From positions 496,001-560,000 of the forward strand of contig NZ_SOBE01000001.1 of assembly GCF_004364285.1 (NCBI RefSeq): 64,000 bases of DNA, given 5' to 3'. The notes below the pieces were generated by a model, which did no database searches, had not been told where the DNA came from, and saw nothing but the letters and a program-made list of their open reading frames with translations. The translations under genes and the position numbers were made by a program. Positions 32,530-41,473 of this stretch are shown in pieces. Within the stretch, counting starts at the first letter, position 1. Every line of letters starts with the position of its first letter. The DNA is from Frigoribacterium sp. PhB116. Its GTDB lineage: Bacteria; Actinomycetota; Actinomycetes; Actinomycetales; Microbacteriaceae.

Positions 32530-35475
32530 TCAGGCGGTAGGCTCCGGCGCCTCGTCCAGGCCGTAGAAGCCCCGCTCGAACACCGCACGCGCGCGACGGG
32601 TCACCGCGAGGTAGTCCTCCTCGAGGCGTGTGGCCGACCCCGGCGGGTACTCCATCAGGCGGGCGACGCCCTCGAGCTGGCGACGGTCGGTCGGCAGGAC
32701 GTCCGAGGTGCGCGAGGTCCAGAGGACGACGGCGGAACGGGCACGGGACGCCATCAGCCAGGCGTCGTGCAGCTTGGCCGCGTCCTCGACGTCGACGAGC
32801 CCGGCGGCGGCCGCCGCCTCGAGGGCGGTCAGGGTCGAGGTCGTGCGGAGACCGGGGACGTCGTGCGCGTGCCGGAGCTGCAACAACTGCACGAACCACT
32901 CCACGTCGCTCAGGGAGCCGCGGCCGAGCTTGAGGTGACGGGACGGCTCGGCGCCCTTGGGGAGGCGCTCCGCCTCGACGCGGGCCTTGATGCGCTTGAC
33001 CTCGCGCACCTCCTGGTCCGAGAGGGACGCCGGGTAGCGGACCTCGTCCGCCAGCGCGGTGAACTCGGCCCCCAGGCCGGCGTCGCCCGCCACCACGCGG
33101 GCGCGCAGCAACGACTGGGCCTCCCAGGTGAGCGACCACCTGGCGTAGTACGCCCGGTAGGAGGCGAGGGACCTGGTCACCGGTCCGTTCCCGCCCTCGG
33201 GACGCAGGCCCGTGTCGAGGTCGAGCGGCACGAGGGCGTCCGAGGTGAGACGACCCATCTCGGCCACCACGCCGGCGGCCCGGCGCTGCGAGGTGTCGTC
33301 GCCCTCGGCCCCCCGGTGGACGAAGAGCACGTCGGCGTCCGACCCGAACCCGAGTTCGCGTCCGCCGTAGCGACCCATGGCGACGACGGCCATCTCGATG
33401 TCGGGCACGTCCCGACGGGCCAGGGCGAGGGCGCCCGTGATCGTCGCGGTCGTGACGTCCGTGAGCCCCTGAGCCAGCTGGTCGATCGTGACGAGGCCCA
33501 GGATCCCCGAGATGGCCAGCCGGAGGACCTCGCGGCGACGGGCCTGCCGCAGCACGCCGGCCGCCCCCTCCTTCGACTCGTGCCGCGCCACGGTGGCGCT
33601 CGTCTCGTCGAGCAGGCTGGCGAGCGTCCGTGGTCTGAGCTCGGCGTCGGACTCGAACCAGGCGGCCGCCTCCGGGGACCGGTCGAGCAGGTCGGCGACG
33701 AACGTCGACGACGAGAGGACGGTCGTGAGCCGGTGGGCAGCCCCCGACGAGTCGCGCAGCATGCGGAGGAACCAGTACGACTCGCCGAGCCCGTCGCTGA
33801 GCCTGCGGAAGGCGAGCAGTCCGAGGTCGGGGTCGGTGCCGTCGGCGAACCACTGCAGCATCGCGGGCAACAGGTGCCGCTGGATGCTCGCCCGCCGGGA
33901 GACTCCCCCGGTCAGGGCGGCGATGTGCCCGAGTGCACCGCGCGGGTCGGAGAAGCCGATCGCGGCCAGCCGGGCGGCGGCCTGGTCGCTGCTGAGCGCG
34001 AGGTCCTCCTCGGGACGGGCCGCGACCGCCGAGAGCAGGGGCCGGTAGAAGAGGCGCTCGTGCAGGGTGCGGACGCGCCGCTTCACAGCGCGCCACGCCT
34101 CCACGAGACCCGTGCCCGACGAGCTCAGCCCGGAGGAGCGCGCGAGCACCCGGAGCGCGTTCTCGTCAGTCGGCATCAGGTGGGTCCGCCGCAGGTGCGC
34201 CAGCTGCACGCGGTGCTCGAGGACGCGCAGCACCCGGTAGTCGCGATCGAACTCGGCGGCCTCGGCGCGCCCCACGTAGCCCCGTCTCGCGAGGGCGGCC
34301 AGCGCCTCCAGCGTCGACCGCTGCCGCACGCCGTCGTCCGCCTGGCCGTGGACGAGCTGCAGCAGCTGGATCGTGAACTCGACGTCGCGGAGCCCGCCGG
34401 GCCCCAGCTTCAGCTGCCGGTCGACCTCGTCGGCGGGGAGGAGGTCGGTGACGCGCTCGCGCATGGCCTGCACCGACTCGACGAAGGCCTCGCGCTGGGC
34501 GGCGGACCACACGAACGGCGCGATGCGCTCCGCGTACCGGTCGCCGAGGTCGACGTCCCCCGCGAGCGGACGCGCCTTGAGCAGCGCCTGGAACTCCCAT
34601 CCCTTCGCCCAGCGCTCGTAGTAGGCGACGTGCGACTCGAGGGTGCGGACCAGGGCGCCGTCCTTCCCTTCCGGCCGCAGGTTGGAGTCGACCTCCCAGA
34701 GCTCGGGCTCGAGCGCGAGGTCCGTGATCGCCCGCACGGTGTGCACCGCGAGCCGGGTGCCGATCTCGACCGCGCGCCCGTTCTCGAGGCCGTCGGCGCC
34801 CTCGGCGACCCACACGACGTCGACGTCGCTGAGGTAGTTCAGCTCGCGTGCCCCCGCCTTGCCCATGCCGATCACCGCGAGCCGCGTGCGCGACACGTCG
34901 TCCGCGGGGAACGGCACCTCGCGCCGGGCCACGTCGAGGGCGGCGTGCAGAGCGGCACCGGCCAGGTCGGCGAGGGCCGCGGCGACCACGGGGAGCGCCT
35001 CGACCGGGTCGGGCCGGTCGAGGTCCCAGCCGGCGATCTGCACGAGGTGACGGCGGTAGCCGACGCGGAGGGCTAACCGCGCCTCCTCGTCGACCAGCCC
35101 GGCTACGCGCGACTGGAGGTCGTCCACGTAGGCGTCGCGACTGCGGGGAACGGGCGCGGGCTGCAGGAGCAGCCCGAGCTCGGCCGGTCGGCGCACCAGG
35201 AACTCGGCGAGGCCGGACGACGACCCGAGCAGGCGCAGCAGGCGCTCCCCCGCACCGGCCTCGAGCAGCGCGGCGACGCCGTCGGGCGAGCGCTCGAGCA
35301 GACGCTCGAGGTGCAGCAGGGCCTGGTCGGGATCGGGACTGCGAGCGAAGGAGGCGACGGCCGACGCGAGCGACGGGGTCGCCTCGACGAGGCGGTCCAG
35401 CCGCTCGCGCGCGGTGCCGAGCTCGGCGAACCCGAGCCGCGCCAGGTCGGACAGGGCCGTCGCGGCTCGGGGCAT
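32530..35475 (-). CDS. glnE: Bifunctional glutamine synthetase adenylyltransferase/deadenylase
   Basis: Adds AMP to, and removes it from, the regulatory tyrosine of GlnA in response to nitrogen signals. The 981 residues have two nucleotidyltransferase domains: N-terminal deadenylase with VIGMGKAGARELNYLSDVDVV, and C-terminal adenylylase with VAMGRYGGRELGFGSDADVL, each with the G..G..EL...SD.D motif and a following HxxE/EVDxxLRPEG block (WEVDSNLRPEG; LDTGLRPEGGNG). Length is normal for the family. The ATG at 35475 is 15 bases after the glnA2 stop, so glnA2 and glnE are co-transcribed. Confidence 0.97.
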   Translation of the reverse strand: MPRAATALSDLARLGFAELGTARERLDRLVEATPSLASAVASFARSPDPDQALLHLERLLERSPDGVAALLEAGAGERLLRLLGSSSGLAEFLVRRPAELGLLLQPAPVPRSRDAYVDDLQSRVAGLVDEEARLALRVGYRRHLVQIAGWDLDRPDPVEALPVVAAALADLAGAALHAALDVARREVPFPADDVSRTRLAVIGMGKAGARELNYLSDVDVVWVAEGADGLENGRAVEIGTRLAVHTVRAITDLALEPELWEVDSNLRPEGKDGALVRTLESHVAYYERWAKGWEFQALLKARPLAGDVDLGDRYAERIAPFVWSAAQREAFVESVQAMRERVTDLLPADEVDRQLKLGPGGLRDVEFTIQLLQLVHGQADDGVRQRSTLEALAALARRGYVGRAEAAEFDRDYRVLRVLEHRVQLAHLRRTHLMPTDENALRVLARSSGLSSSGTGLVEAWRAVKRRVRTLHERLFYRPLLSAVAARPEEDLALSSDQAAARLAAIGFSDPRGALGHIAALTGGVSRRASIQRHLLPAMLQWFADGTDPDLGLLAFRRLSDGLGESYWFLRMLRDSSGAAHRLTTVLSSSTFVADLLDRSPEAAAWFESDAELRPRTLASLLDETSATVARHESKEGAAGVLRQARRREVLRLAISGILGLVTIDQLAQGLTDVTTATITGALALARRDVPDIEMAVVAMGRYGGRELGFGSDADVLFVHRGAEGDDTSQRRAAGVVAEMGRLTSDALVPLDLDTGLRPEGGNGPVTRSLASYRAYYARWSLTWEAQSLLRARVVAGDAGLGAEFTALADEVRYPASLSDQEVREVKRIKARVEAERLPKGAEPSRHLKLGRGSLSDVEWFVQLLQLRHAHDVPGLRTTSTLTALEAAAAAGLVDVEDAAKLHDAWLMASRARSAVVLWTSRTSDVLPTDRRQLEGVARLMEYPPGSATRLEEDYLAVTRRARAVFERGFYGLDEAPEPTA

Positions 35476-35490
35476 GGTGGAGCCGGCCCG

Positions 35491-36828
35491 CTAGAGGATC
35501 TCGAGGTTGGAGCGCAGCTCGAACGGCGTCACCTGCGCGCGGTAGGACTTCCACTCCTGCCGCTTGTTCAGCAGCACGTAGTTGAAGACCTGCTCGCCGA
35601 GCGTCTCGGCGACCAGCTCGCTGTCCTCCATGATCGAGAGGGCATGGTCGAGGCTGGCGGGCAGCTGCTTGTAGCCGAGCGCACGACGCTCGGCGTCGCT
35701 CATGCCCCAGACGTTGTCCTCGGCCTCGGCGGGGAGCTCGTAGCCCTCCTCGATGCCCTTGAGGCCGGCGGCGAGCATGAGCGAGAACGCGAGGTACGGG
35801 TTCGCGGCGGAGTCGATCGCGCGGTACTCGACGCGGCTCGAGTTGCCCTTGTTCGGCTTGTACAGCGGCACACGCACCAGCGCCGAGCGGTTGTTGTGCC
35901 CCCAGGTCACGAAGCTGGGCGCCTCGTCGCCGCCCCACAGGCGCTTGTAGCTGTTCACGAACTGGTTCGTCACCGCCGTGATCTCGGGCGCGTGGCGCAG
36001 GAGGCCCGCGATGAACTGCCGACCGATGCGGGAGAGCTGGTACTCGGCACCGGCCTCGTAGAACGCGTTGCCGTCGCCCTCGAAGAGCGACATGTGCGTG
36101 TGCATCCCGGAGCCGGGGTGCTGGCTGAAGGGCTTGGGCATGAACGTGGCGTACACGCCCTGCTCGATCGCCACCTCCTTGATGACGGTGCGGAACGTCA
36201 TGATGTTGTCCGCGGTCGTCAGGGCGTCGGCGTAGCGAAGGTCGATCTCGTTCTGCCCGGGGCCCGCCTCGTGGTGGCTGAACTCGACGGAGATCCCGAG
36301 GTCTTCGAGCATGCGGACCGAGCGGCGGCGGAAGTCGTGGGCCGTCCCGCCGGGCACGTTGTCGAAGTAGCCGGCGGAGTCGACGGGCTGGGGGCCGTCC
36401 GGCCCGCCCTGCGCGTCCTTCAGCAGGTAGAACTCGACCTCGGGGTGCGTGTAGAACGTGAAGCCGCGTTCGCCTGCGCGCGCGAGCGTGCGCTTGAGGA
36501 CGTTCCGCGGGTCGGCGACGGCCGGCTGCCCGTCGGGCGTCGTGATGTCGCAGAACATGCGCGCGGTCGGGTCGATCTCGCCCCGCCACGGCAGTATCTG
36601 GAAGGTGGTCGGGTCGGGCTGCGCGAGCACGTCGGCCTCGTACGAGCGGGTGAGCCCCTCGATCGCGGAGCCGTCGAAGCCGATGCCCTCGGCGAACGCG
36701 CCCTCGACCTCGGCCGGGGCGATGGCCACGCTCTTCAGGGTGCCGATCACGTCCGTGAACCAGAGCCTGATGAACTTGATGCCGCGTTCTTCGATCGTCC
36801 GGAGGACGAAGTCCCTCTGCTTGTCCAT
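35491..36828 (-). CDS. glnA2: Glutamine synthetase, GlnA2 type
   Basis: A 445-residue glutamine synthetase of the actinobacterial GlnA2 (GSI-alpha-like) group. Catalytic blocks are intact: FTDVIGTLKSVAI, THPEVEFYLL, HHEAGPGQNEIDLRYADAL, MPKPFSQHPGSGMHTHMSL and RVEYRAIDSAANPYLAF. The position of the adenylylation Tyr in GlnA1 is occupied by DNVWGMSDAERRA with no Tyr, so GlnE next door should regulate GlnA1 and not this enzyme. No GlnR-type box is seen upstream of its ATG at 36828, where AAAGG provides a ribosome site. It may be a constitutive paralogue. Confidence 0.95.
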   Translation of the reverse strand: MDKQRDFVLRTIEERGIKFIRLWFTDVIGTLKSVAIAPAEVEGAFAEGIGFDGSAIEGLTRSYEADVLAQPDPTTFQILPWRGEIDPTARMFCDITTPDGQPAVADPRNVLKRTLARAGERGFTFYTHPEVEFYLLKDAQGGPDGPQPVDSAGYFDNVPGGTAHDFRRRSVRMLEDLGISVEFSHHEAGPGQNEIDLRYADALTTADNIMTFRTVIKEVAIEQGVYATFMPKPFSQHPGSGMHTHMSLFEGDGNAFYEAGAEYQLSRIGRQFIAGLLRHAPEITAVTNQFVNSYKRLWGGDEAPSFVTWGHNNRSALVRVPLYKPNKGNSSRVEYRAIDSAANPYLAFSLMLAAGLKGIEEGYELPAEAEDNVWGMSDAERRALGYKQLPASLDHALSIMEDSELVAETLGEQVFNYVLLNKRQEWKSYRAQVTPFELRSNLEIL

Positions 36829-36901
36829 CGACAGCCTTTCTGCTCTGCGTCGAGGCTAGTGGACGCACCCGTCGGCCACGGTCACGCCCGCGCAGGATCC
36901 G

Positions 36902-37075
36902 TCAGTCGTCGGCCGCGTCCTCGGCGTCGAGGCGGGCGTTGCGCTCCTGGATCGTCCTGATCGCGGCTGCAGCCTCCTCGCGCGTCGCGTAGGGCCCGGC
37001 GCGGTCGACCGCGGGCGAGACCTTGCCCTCCTCGACCTCGTGCGTGCGGGTGTTGAACCAGAACTCAGTCGTCAT
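36902..37075 (-). CDS. Small SPOR-domain-like protein
   Basis: A 57-residue protein beginning MTTEFWFNTRTHEVEEGKVS, with the half-repeat RAGPYATREEAAAAI that resembles the core of SPOR-like domains (GPF.t.eeA..a) and a charged C-terminal helix. Similar 55-70-residue proteins labelled SPOR domain-containing are common in Microbacteriaceae beside map and glnA2. The ATG at 37075 and the stop at 36902-36904 enclose a clean frame. Role unknown. Confidence 0.75.
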   Translation of the reverse strand: MTTEFWFNTRTHEVEEGKVSPAVDRAGPYATREEAAAAIRTIQERNARLDAEDAADD

Positions 37076-37138
37076 GGGCCGAGGCTACCGCCCGACGGCC
37101 TGACCGTCCCCGGGGGGGCGTCGACGACGAGACCCGGC

Positions 37139-38218
37139 CTAGCGGACCGTGACGGTCCGGCAGCCGAGCGTCGGGTTGTTGCCCGCGGGCGCGTTGATCG
37201 CGTAGGCGCAGACGGTGTGCGAGCCCGCGGGCACCGAGAGGCGGGCGAACCAGGCGTTGGCGTCCGGGGACCCCGGGTAGGCCGCGATGACGTTTGCCCT
37301 GGTCAGCGTGGGAGGCACGGAGGCGAGGAACCGGCCGTTGTCGTAGAGGTGCACGCTCGTCGGCTGGCCCGACCACTCGAAAGCCCAGCCGTTGGCGATC
37401 AGCTGACCGGACTGGTACGAGACGAGCCCGTCGTAGGCGCCCAGCGGATCGCCGACGCCCGTCACCGTGCGGCAGCCGAGCACGACGGCACGGGCGCCGC
37501 CCGACGCGGCGGAGGCGCAGATCCTGCGGTCGCCCTGCGGGATCCCGTCGTAGAGCGAGATGTCGTAGCCGGTGGTCATGTAGGCACCGGGGAACGCCCG
37601 GTTGACGTCGGGGCGGCGCACGCCGTCGGAGACCGTCGCGAGCTCGACGATCTTCCCTCCGGTCTCGTCCGTGATGGTGACGTCGCCGAGGCCGTCCTCG
37701 TCCTGGGGGGCCCAGACCCAGCCTCGGACCCGGATTCCGTCGCGGTCGCGGGAGACGGCGTCGAGAGCCCCGACGGTGACGTCCCGGAGGGTGATCTTCC
37801 TGGTCGAGGCGTCGCGGCAGCCGATCAGCGGATTGGAACCGCCGATCGCGTACGCGCAGATGCGGTGGGCCCCGTCGGGCAGCCTGAAGTCGCCCCCGTA
37901 GCCGGCGTAGACAGGCGCTCCGGGCACGACGCGCGCGACGTCGGGGCGCTCGGTCGAGGTCCTCACCTTGCCCACCCAGGCGTTGCCGCGGGCCTGGTCG
38001 TAGAAGTGCACCTCGGTCGGCCCGGCGACGCCTGCCCAGGCCCAGCCGTCGACCGAGACGACGTCGCCGTGCACCTCGACCACGTCCAGGGCACCTCGGG
38101 GGGTCGGCGCGGCTGCGACAGCTGGCGACACGACCACGGCGGGGACGGCCAGCGCGAGCGCGAGCGCGGCGGCGGCGAGGGTGACGGCGGGGGCGAGGCG
38201 GGCACGGCGCGGGAACAC
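37139..38218 (-). CDS. Secreted protein of three tandem actinobacterial surface repeats
   Basis: A 359-residue protein with a classical signal peptide (1-37: MFPRRAR, a long Ala/Leu core, then AVAAA). The mature part is three copies of one repeat of about 100 residues (41-136, 149-253, 259-359). The shared pattern is LD.V, then GWAWA, a V.(F/L)YD strand, RPDV or RANV, PG..., and a final H.(I/V)CAYAI...N(P/T)LGCR with two cysteines that probably form a disulfide. Such repeats occur as accessory domains of secreted hydrolases in Actinobacteria; here they stand alone with no catalytic domain. The GTG at 38218 has AGGAG 5 bases upstream. Likely a cell-surface binding protein. Confidence 0.8.
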   Translation of the reverse strand: MFPRRARLAPAVTLAAAALALALAVPAVVVSPAVAAAPTPRGALDVVEVHGDVVSVDGWAWAGVAGPTEVHFYDQARGNAWVGKVRTSTERPDVARVVPGAPVYAGYGGDFRLPDGAHRICAYAIGGSNPLIGCRDASTRKITLRDVTVGALDAVSRDRDGIRVRGWVWAPQDEDGLGDVTITDETGGKIVELATVSDGVRRPDVNRAFPGAYMTTGYDISLYDGIPQGDRRICASAASGGARAVVLGCRTVTGVGDPLGAYDGLVSYQSGQLIANGWAFEWSGQPTSVHLYDNGRFLASVPPTLTRANVIAAYPGSPDANAWFARLSVPAGSHTVCAYAINAPAGNNPTLGCRTVTVR

Positions 38219-38414
38219 GGTTCTCCTGGATTCGGGGGACGACGACTGCCGTCGGAGGAGCAGTCGATGAACGCTAACCGGCCGTCGAGATCCGTCGCGC
38301 CCCCTCTTCGGGCAGCGGCCAGCGCGTCCGCCAGCGCCTCCGCCAGCGACGACGCCAGCGACGACGCCTTCGACACGTCCGTGCACGGCGCATCCCGCGG
38401 AGCCGCCCTCCCCC

Positions 38415-38420
38415 TAAGCT
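38415..38420 (+). promoter_or_regulatory. Candidate -10 of map (leaderless)
   Basis: TAAGCT followed by 7 bases and the ATG at 38428. Confidence 0.5.
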
Positions 38421-38427
38421 GGACGGC

Positions 38428-39291
38428 ATGCCCCGGGACCTCGACGGATCACTGACCCCTGGCCGGGTCTCACCACTCCGGCCGGTCCCCTCGTCCATCA
38501 CCCGACCCGAGTACGTCGGCAAGGCGGGCCCCGCTCCCTACACCGGCGGCGACGTGTACGACGCCCCGACGATCGAGCTGATCCGCGCGAGCGGCCGGAT
38601 CGCCTCGCAGGCGATCGACGCCGTCGAGGCCGCGATCCGCCCCGGCGTGACGACGGACGAGCTCGACCGGGTCGCCCACGACTTCCTCGTGGCCCACGAC
38701 GCTTACCCGTCGACGCTCGGCTACCGTGGGTTCCCGAAGTCGGTCTGCACGTCGGTGAACGAGGTCATCTGCCACGGCATCCCCGACGACACCGTGCTCG
38801 TCGAGGGCGACCTGGTCAACATCGACATCACCGCCTTCAAGGACGGGCTGCACGGCGATCTCAACCGCACCGTGGTGGTCGGCGACGCGGCCCCGGAGAC
38901 CGTCGACCTCGTCGACCGCACCCGCGAGGCCCTGCGCCGCGGCATCAAGGCGGTGGCCCCCGGTCGCGAGGTCAACGTGATCGGCCGGGCGATCGAGTCG
39001 TACGCCGCGCGTTTCGGCTACGGGGTCGTACGCGACTACACAGGCCACGGCGTCGGCCGCGCGTTCCACTCCGGCCTCGTCATCCCCCACTACGACGCCC
39101 CCCAGTTCGACGACGTCATGGTGCCGGGGATGGTCTTCACCATCGAGCCCATGCTCACCCTCGGTGGCGTCGAGGCGGACATCTGGGCCGACGGCTGGAC
39201 CGTCACCACCCGCGACAAGTCGCTCACGGCCCAGTTCGAGCACACCCTCGTCGTCACCGAACGCGGTGCCGACGTCCTCACCCTCAGTTGA
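38428..39291 (+). CDS. map: Methionine aminopeptidase type I
   Basis: Removes the initiator methionine from nascent proteins. The 287 residues include an N-terminal extension with the PxxP-type motif typical of actinobacterial MetAP-c enzymes. The pita-bread catalytic domain follows with all five metal ligands: [18 protein letters not shown] (two Asp), GHGVGRAFH (His), VFTIEPML (Glu) and QFEHTLVV (Glu). The ATG at 38428 follows TAAGCT by 7 bases. ppgK follows after 28 bases, so the two may be co-transcribed. Confidence 0.96.
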   Translation: MPRDLDGSLTPGRVSPLRPVPSSITRPEYVGKAGPAPYTGGDVYDAPTIELIRASGRIASQAIDAVEAAIRPGVTTDELDRVAHDFLVAHDAYPSTLGYRGFPKSVCTSVNEVICHGIPDDTVLVEGDLVNIDITAFKDGLHGDLNRTVVVGDAAPETVDLVDRTREALRRGIKAVAPGREVNVIGRAIESYAARFGYGVVRDYTGHGVGRAFHSGLVIPHYDAPQFDDVMVPGMVFTIEPMLTLGGVEADIWADGWTVTTRDKSLTAQFEHTLVVTERGADVLTLS

Positions 39292-39319
39292 CGACGAGCA
39301 CCAGGAAGAAGGACGACCC

Positions 39320-40081
39320 GTGGCACAGAAGGCAGTCGGCATCGACATCGGCGGCACCGGCATCAAGGGGGCGATCGTCGACGTCGAGTCGGGCGAGCTC
39401 CTCACCGACCGCATCAAGAAGCCGACCCCCGAGGGAGGCGAACCCGACGCCATCGTGGCGGTGGTGAAGCAGATCGTCGACGAGCTCGGACTCGACGACG
39501 ACGCGATCCCGGTGGGCGTCTGCTTCCCGGCCGCCATCATGGACGGCAAGACCCTCTCGGCCGCGAACGTGTCGAAGAAGTGGATCGGCTTCGAGGCCGA
39601 GAAGCTGTTCGAGACCACCCTCGGGAGGTCGATCCACTTCGTCAACGACGCAGACGCCGCCGGCTACGCCGAGACCCGCTACGGCGCCGCGAAGGACGTG
39701 CCCGGTCTCGTGATCATGACGACGCTCGGCACCGGCATCGGCACCGCCCTGATCAACGACGGCGTCCTCATCGTCAACGCCGAGCTCGGCCACCTCGAGA
39801 TCGGCGGCAAGGACTACGAGACGAAGGCCTCGTACGCCGCCAAGGAGCGCGACGACCTCAGCTGGAAGCACTGGGCCAAGCGCCTGCAGAAGTACTACTC
39901 GCACCTCGAGGCGCTGCTCTACCCCCGGCGCATCATCGTCGGCGGCGGCGTCTCGAAGCACCACGAGGAGTTCCTGCCGCTGCTCGACCTCCGCGCCGAG
40001 ATCGTGCCGGCGGTGCTGCGCAACAACGCGGGCATCATGGGCGCAGCTGCTCTCGCCGCGGGCTCCCGCCCGACTGCCTGA
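39320..40081 (+). CDS. ppgK: Polyphosphate glucokinase
   Basis: Phosphorylates glucose using polyphosphate (and usually ATP). The 253-residue ROK-family protein has the phosphate motif VGIDIGGTGIKGAIVD, the sugar-binding ELGHLEIGGKDYE, and the PPGMK-type C-terminal stretch LLYPRRIIVGGGVSKHHEEFLP. The ROK zinc-binding cysteine motif is absent, as is normal for polyphosphate glucokinases. The GTG start at 39320 has AAGGA 7 bases upstream and gives the normal length. It ends at a very strong bidirectional terminator facing rnpB. Confidence 0.95.
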   Translation: MAQKAVGIDIGGTGIKGAIVDVESGELLTDRIKKPTPEGGEPDAIVAVVKQIVDELGLDDDAIPVGVCFPAAIMDGKTLSAANVSKKWIGFEAEKLFETTLGRSIHFVNDADAAGYAETRYGAAKDVPGLVIMTTLGTGIGTALINDGVLIVNAELGHLEIGGKDYETKASYAAKERDDLSWKHWAKRLQKYYSHLEALLYPRRIIVGGGVSKHHEEFLPLLDLRAEIVPAVLRNNAGIMGAAALAAGSRPTA

Positions 40082-40105
40082 GGCGGCGCGGCGGACCCGC
40101 GGCCG

Positions 40106-40169
40106 ACACGACGAGAGGGACCCTGGCTCGGGAGGCGCGCCTCCTGGACCAGGGTCCCTCTCGTCGTGT
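40106..40169. terminator. Very long bidirectional terminator between ppgK and rnpB
   Basis: A perfect 21-bp stem (arms 40106-40126 and 40149-40169) encloses a 22-base apical region that itself contains the palindrome GGAGGCGCGCCTCC. A second smaller hairpin, TCAGCCG...CGGCTGA, follows near 40171-40190 at the RNase P RNA 3' end. Confidence 0.9.
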
Positions 40170-40190
40170 GTCAGCCGCGTGCACGGCTGA

Positions 40191-40581
40191 GGCGGATGGG
40201 CCGGCTGATACGCCGGGTTCTGTCCCGGTGCGTGAGCACCATGGACGGCCATCTCTCTCGGGACTGCGTTGCCGCAGCCCTCTAGCGGTCTACCCGAGGA
40301 CTCGGCGAGCAGCCTCGACGTCCTCTGTCTGACCTTGCTCCGGGCGAGGTTTACATAGCCGGTCGGTCACCCGAACCGCTGGTGGTCTCTTACACCGCCG
40401 TTTCACCCTTACCCCGGCGCCGCCTCTCGGCGACGACCGTGGCGGTCTTCTCTCTGTTGCACTGTCTCGCGGGTCGCCCCGGGTGGGTGTTGCCCACCGC
40501 CCTGCTCTGTGGAGCCCGGACGTTCCTCGGCACCGCGGGGCGGACCCCGCGGTGACGCGACCGTCTTGCCGACCCATCCGC
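40191..40581 (-). ncRNA. rnpB: RNase P RNA (class A)
   Basis: The catalytic RNA of RNase P, which matures tRNA 5' ends. On the minus strand the 5' end reads GCGGATGGGTCGGCAAGACG and pairs with the 3' end GGCCCATCCGCC (helix P1). The universally conserved P4 strand GAGGAACGTCCGGGCTCC occurs near 40530, and the 3' conserved block ACAGAACCCGGCGTATCAG near 40215. About 391 nt, normal for Actinobacteria. A TAGCAT -10 lies at 40589-40594. The ends are estimated from pairing and may be off by a few bases. Confidence 0.95.
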
Positions 40582-40588
40582 GTGGACC

Positions 40589-40594
40589 ATGCTA
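40589..40594 (-). promoter_or_regulatory. Candidate -10 of rnpB
   Basis: TAGCAT on the minus strand, 7 bases upstream of the mapped 5' end of the RNA. Confidence 0.55.
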
Positions 40595-40626
40595 GCGGGC
40601 GTCACCCGCCCGTCACGACGGGACGG

Positions 40627-41367
40627 TCAGATGCCCGACTCGCCCGTGCGCACGAGGATCGCGTCGCTGTCGGGGCAGAGGACGACGTCGTACGCGGAGG
40701 CGGACCGCACGGCCGCGAGGTCGCTGCCGGTGAGCGTCACTCCGCTCGCGCTGGAGACCCCGCCGCGGAGCAGCGACGCGCCGACGCCGTAGCGGGCCCG
40801 CTGGCGCTCGTACAGGGCGAGCAGCTCGGCGGGGACCTTCTCGGCGATGGCGGCTCGGTCGGCCTCGACCTCGCGCCGCTCCACCTCGAGCCTGCCGAGG
40901 CCGGCATCACGGCCGTCGGCCGCCTCGGCACGACGGGTCTCGATCTGGTCGAGCTCGGACTTCGTCAGCGCGGCGACGGCACCGAGCGACTCGACCCGGT
41001 CCATGACCTCGAGCTGCGCGTCCTCCAGGTCGCTCTGACGACGGGCCAGGGCGACGAGCTCGCCCTCCAGCGCCGCGACGTCCTTGACGGACGAGGACGA
41101 CGCCAGCCGTGTGCGGTCGCGCTCGGCACGGGCCACGACGACGGCCACGTCGGACTCGATGCGCGTCAGCTCGGTCTGCGCGTCCTCCCAGGCGCCCTGC
41201 TCCGACGAGAGGCGGCTGCGGAGGCGGGAAGCGTCGCCGTCGATCGTGGCCAGCACGGCGATCTCGGGCAGGTTCGCCGCGCGGTGGGCGAGCTGCTGGA
41301 TCGACGTGTCGAGCGCCTGGAGGTCGAGGAGGAGCGCCTGGTCGGCGGGGCTTGCTTGGAGGGCCAT
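40627..41367 (-). CDS. Coiled-coil protein of the C4-type zinc ribbon family, ribbon lost
   Basis: A 246-residue protein. Residues 5-170 form a long antiparallel coiled coil (many Glu, Arg, Leu and Ala heptads), and the start LLDLQALDTSIQQLAHR is typical of the C4-type zinc ribbon (DUF164) family, which sits beside nif3 in many bacteria. The C-terminal ribbon, normally CxxC...CxxC, is degenerate: the first pair is replaced by GGVSSASGVTL and the second by VVLCPDSDAILVRT, leaving a single Cys in the whole protein. Zinc binding by the usual route is not possible. It is 106 bases downstream of the Nif3-like gene. Confidence 0.85.
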   Translation of the reverse strand: MALQASPADQALLLDLQALDTSIQQLAHRAANLPEIAVLATIDGDASRLRSRLSSEQGAWEDAQTELTRIESDVAVVVARAERDRTRLASSSSVKDVAALEGELVALARRQSDLEDAQLEVMDRVESLGAVAALTKSELDQIETRRAEAADGRDAGLGRLEVERREVEADRAAIAEKVPAELLALYERQRARYGVGASLLRGGVSSASGVTLTGSDLAAVRSASAYDVVLCPDSDAILVRTGESGI

Positions 41368-41473
41368 GGTGCCTGCTTCGTGGTCGTGGTGCGGCGGTGG
41401 TGGTGCGGCGTTCGTGGTGCGGCGTTCATGTGGCGGGCCCGACAGGGCCGGGGGCGAGGCAGGGTCGGGTCGG

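Noticed and set aside
31983-32588. Several 60-100-codon frames in the GT2 upstream region
   Set aside because: They occur on both strands without ribosome sites or recognisable sequence.
38219-38427. A coding sequence in the short tandem CGCCAGCG-rich stretch upstream of map
   Set aside because: The frame is repetitive Ala/Ser with no ribosome site; the -10 of map and the ribosome site of the secreted protein explain the ends.
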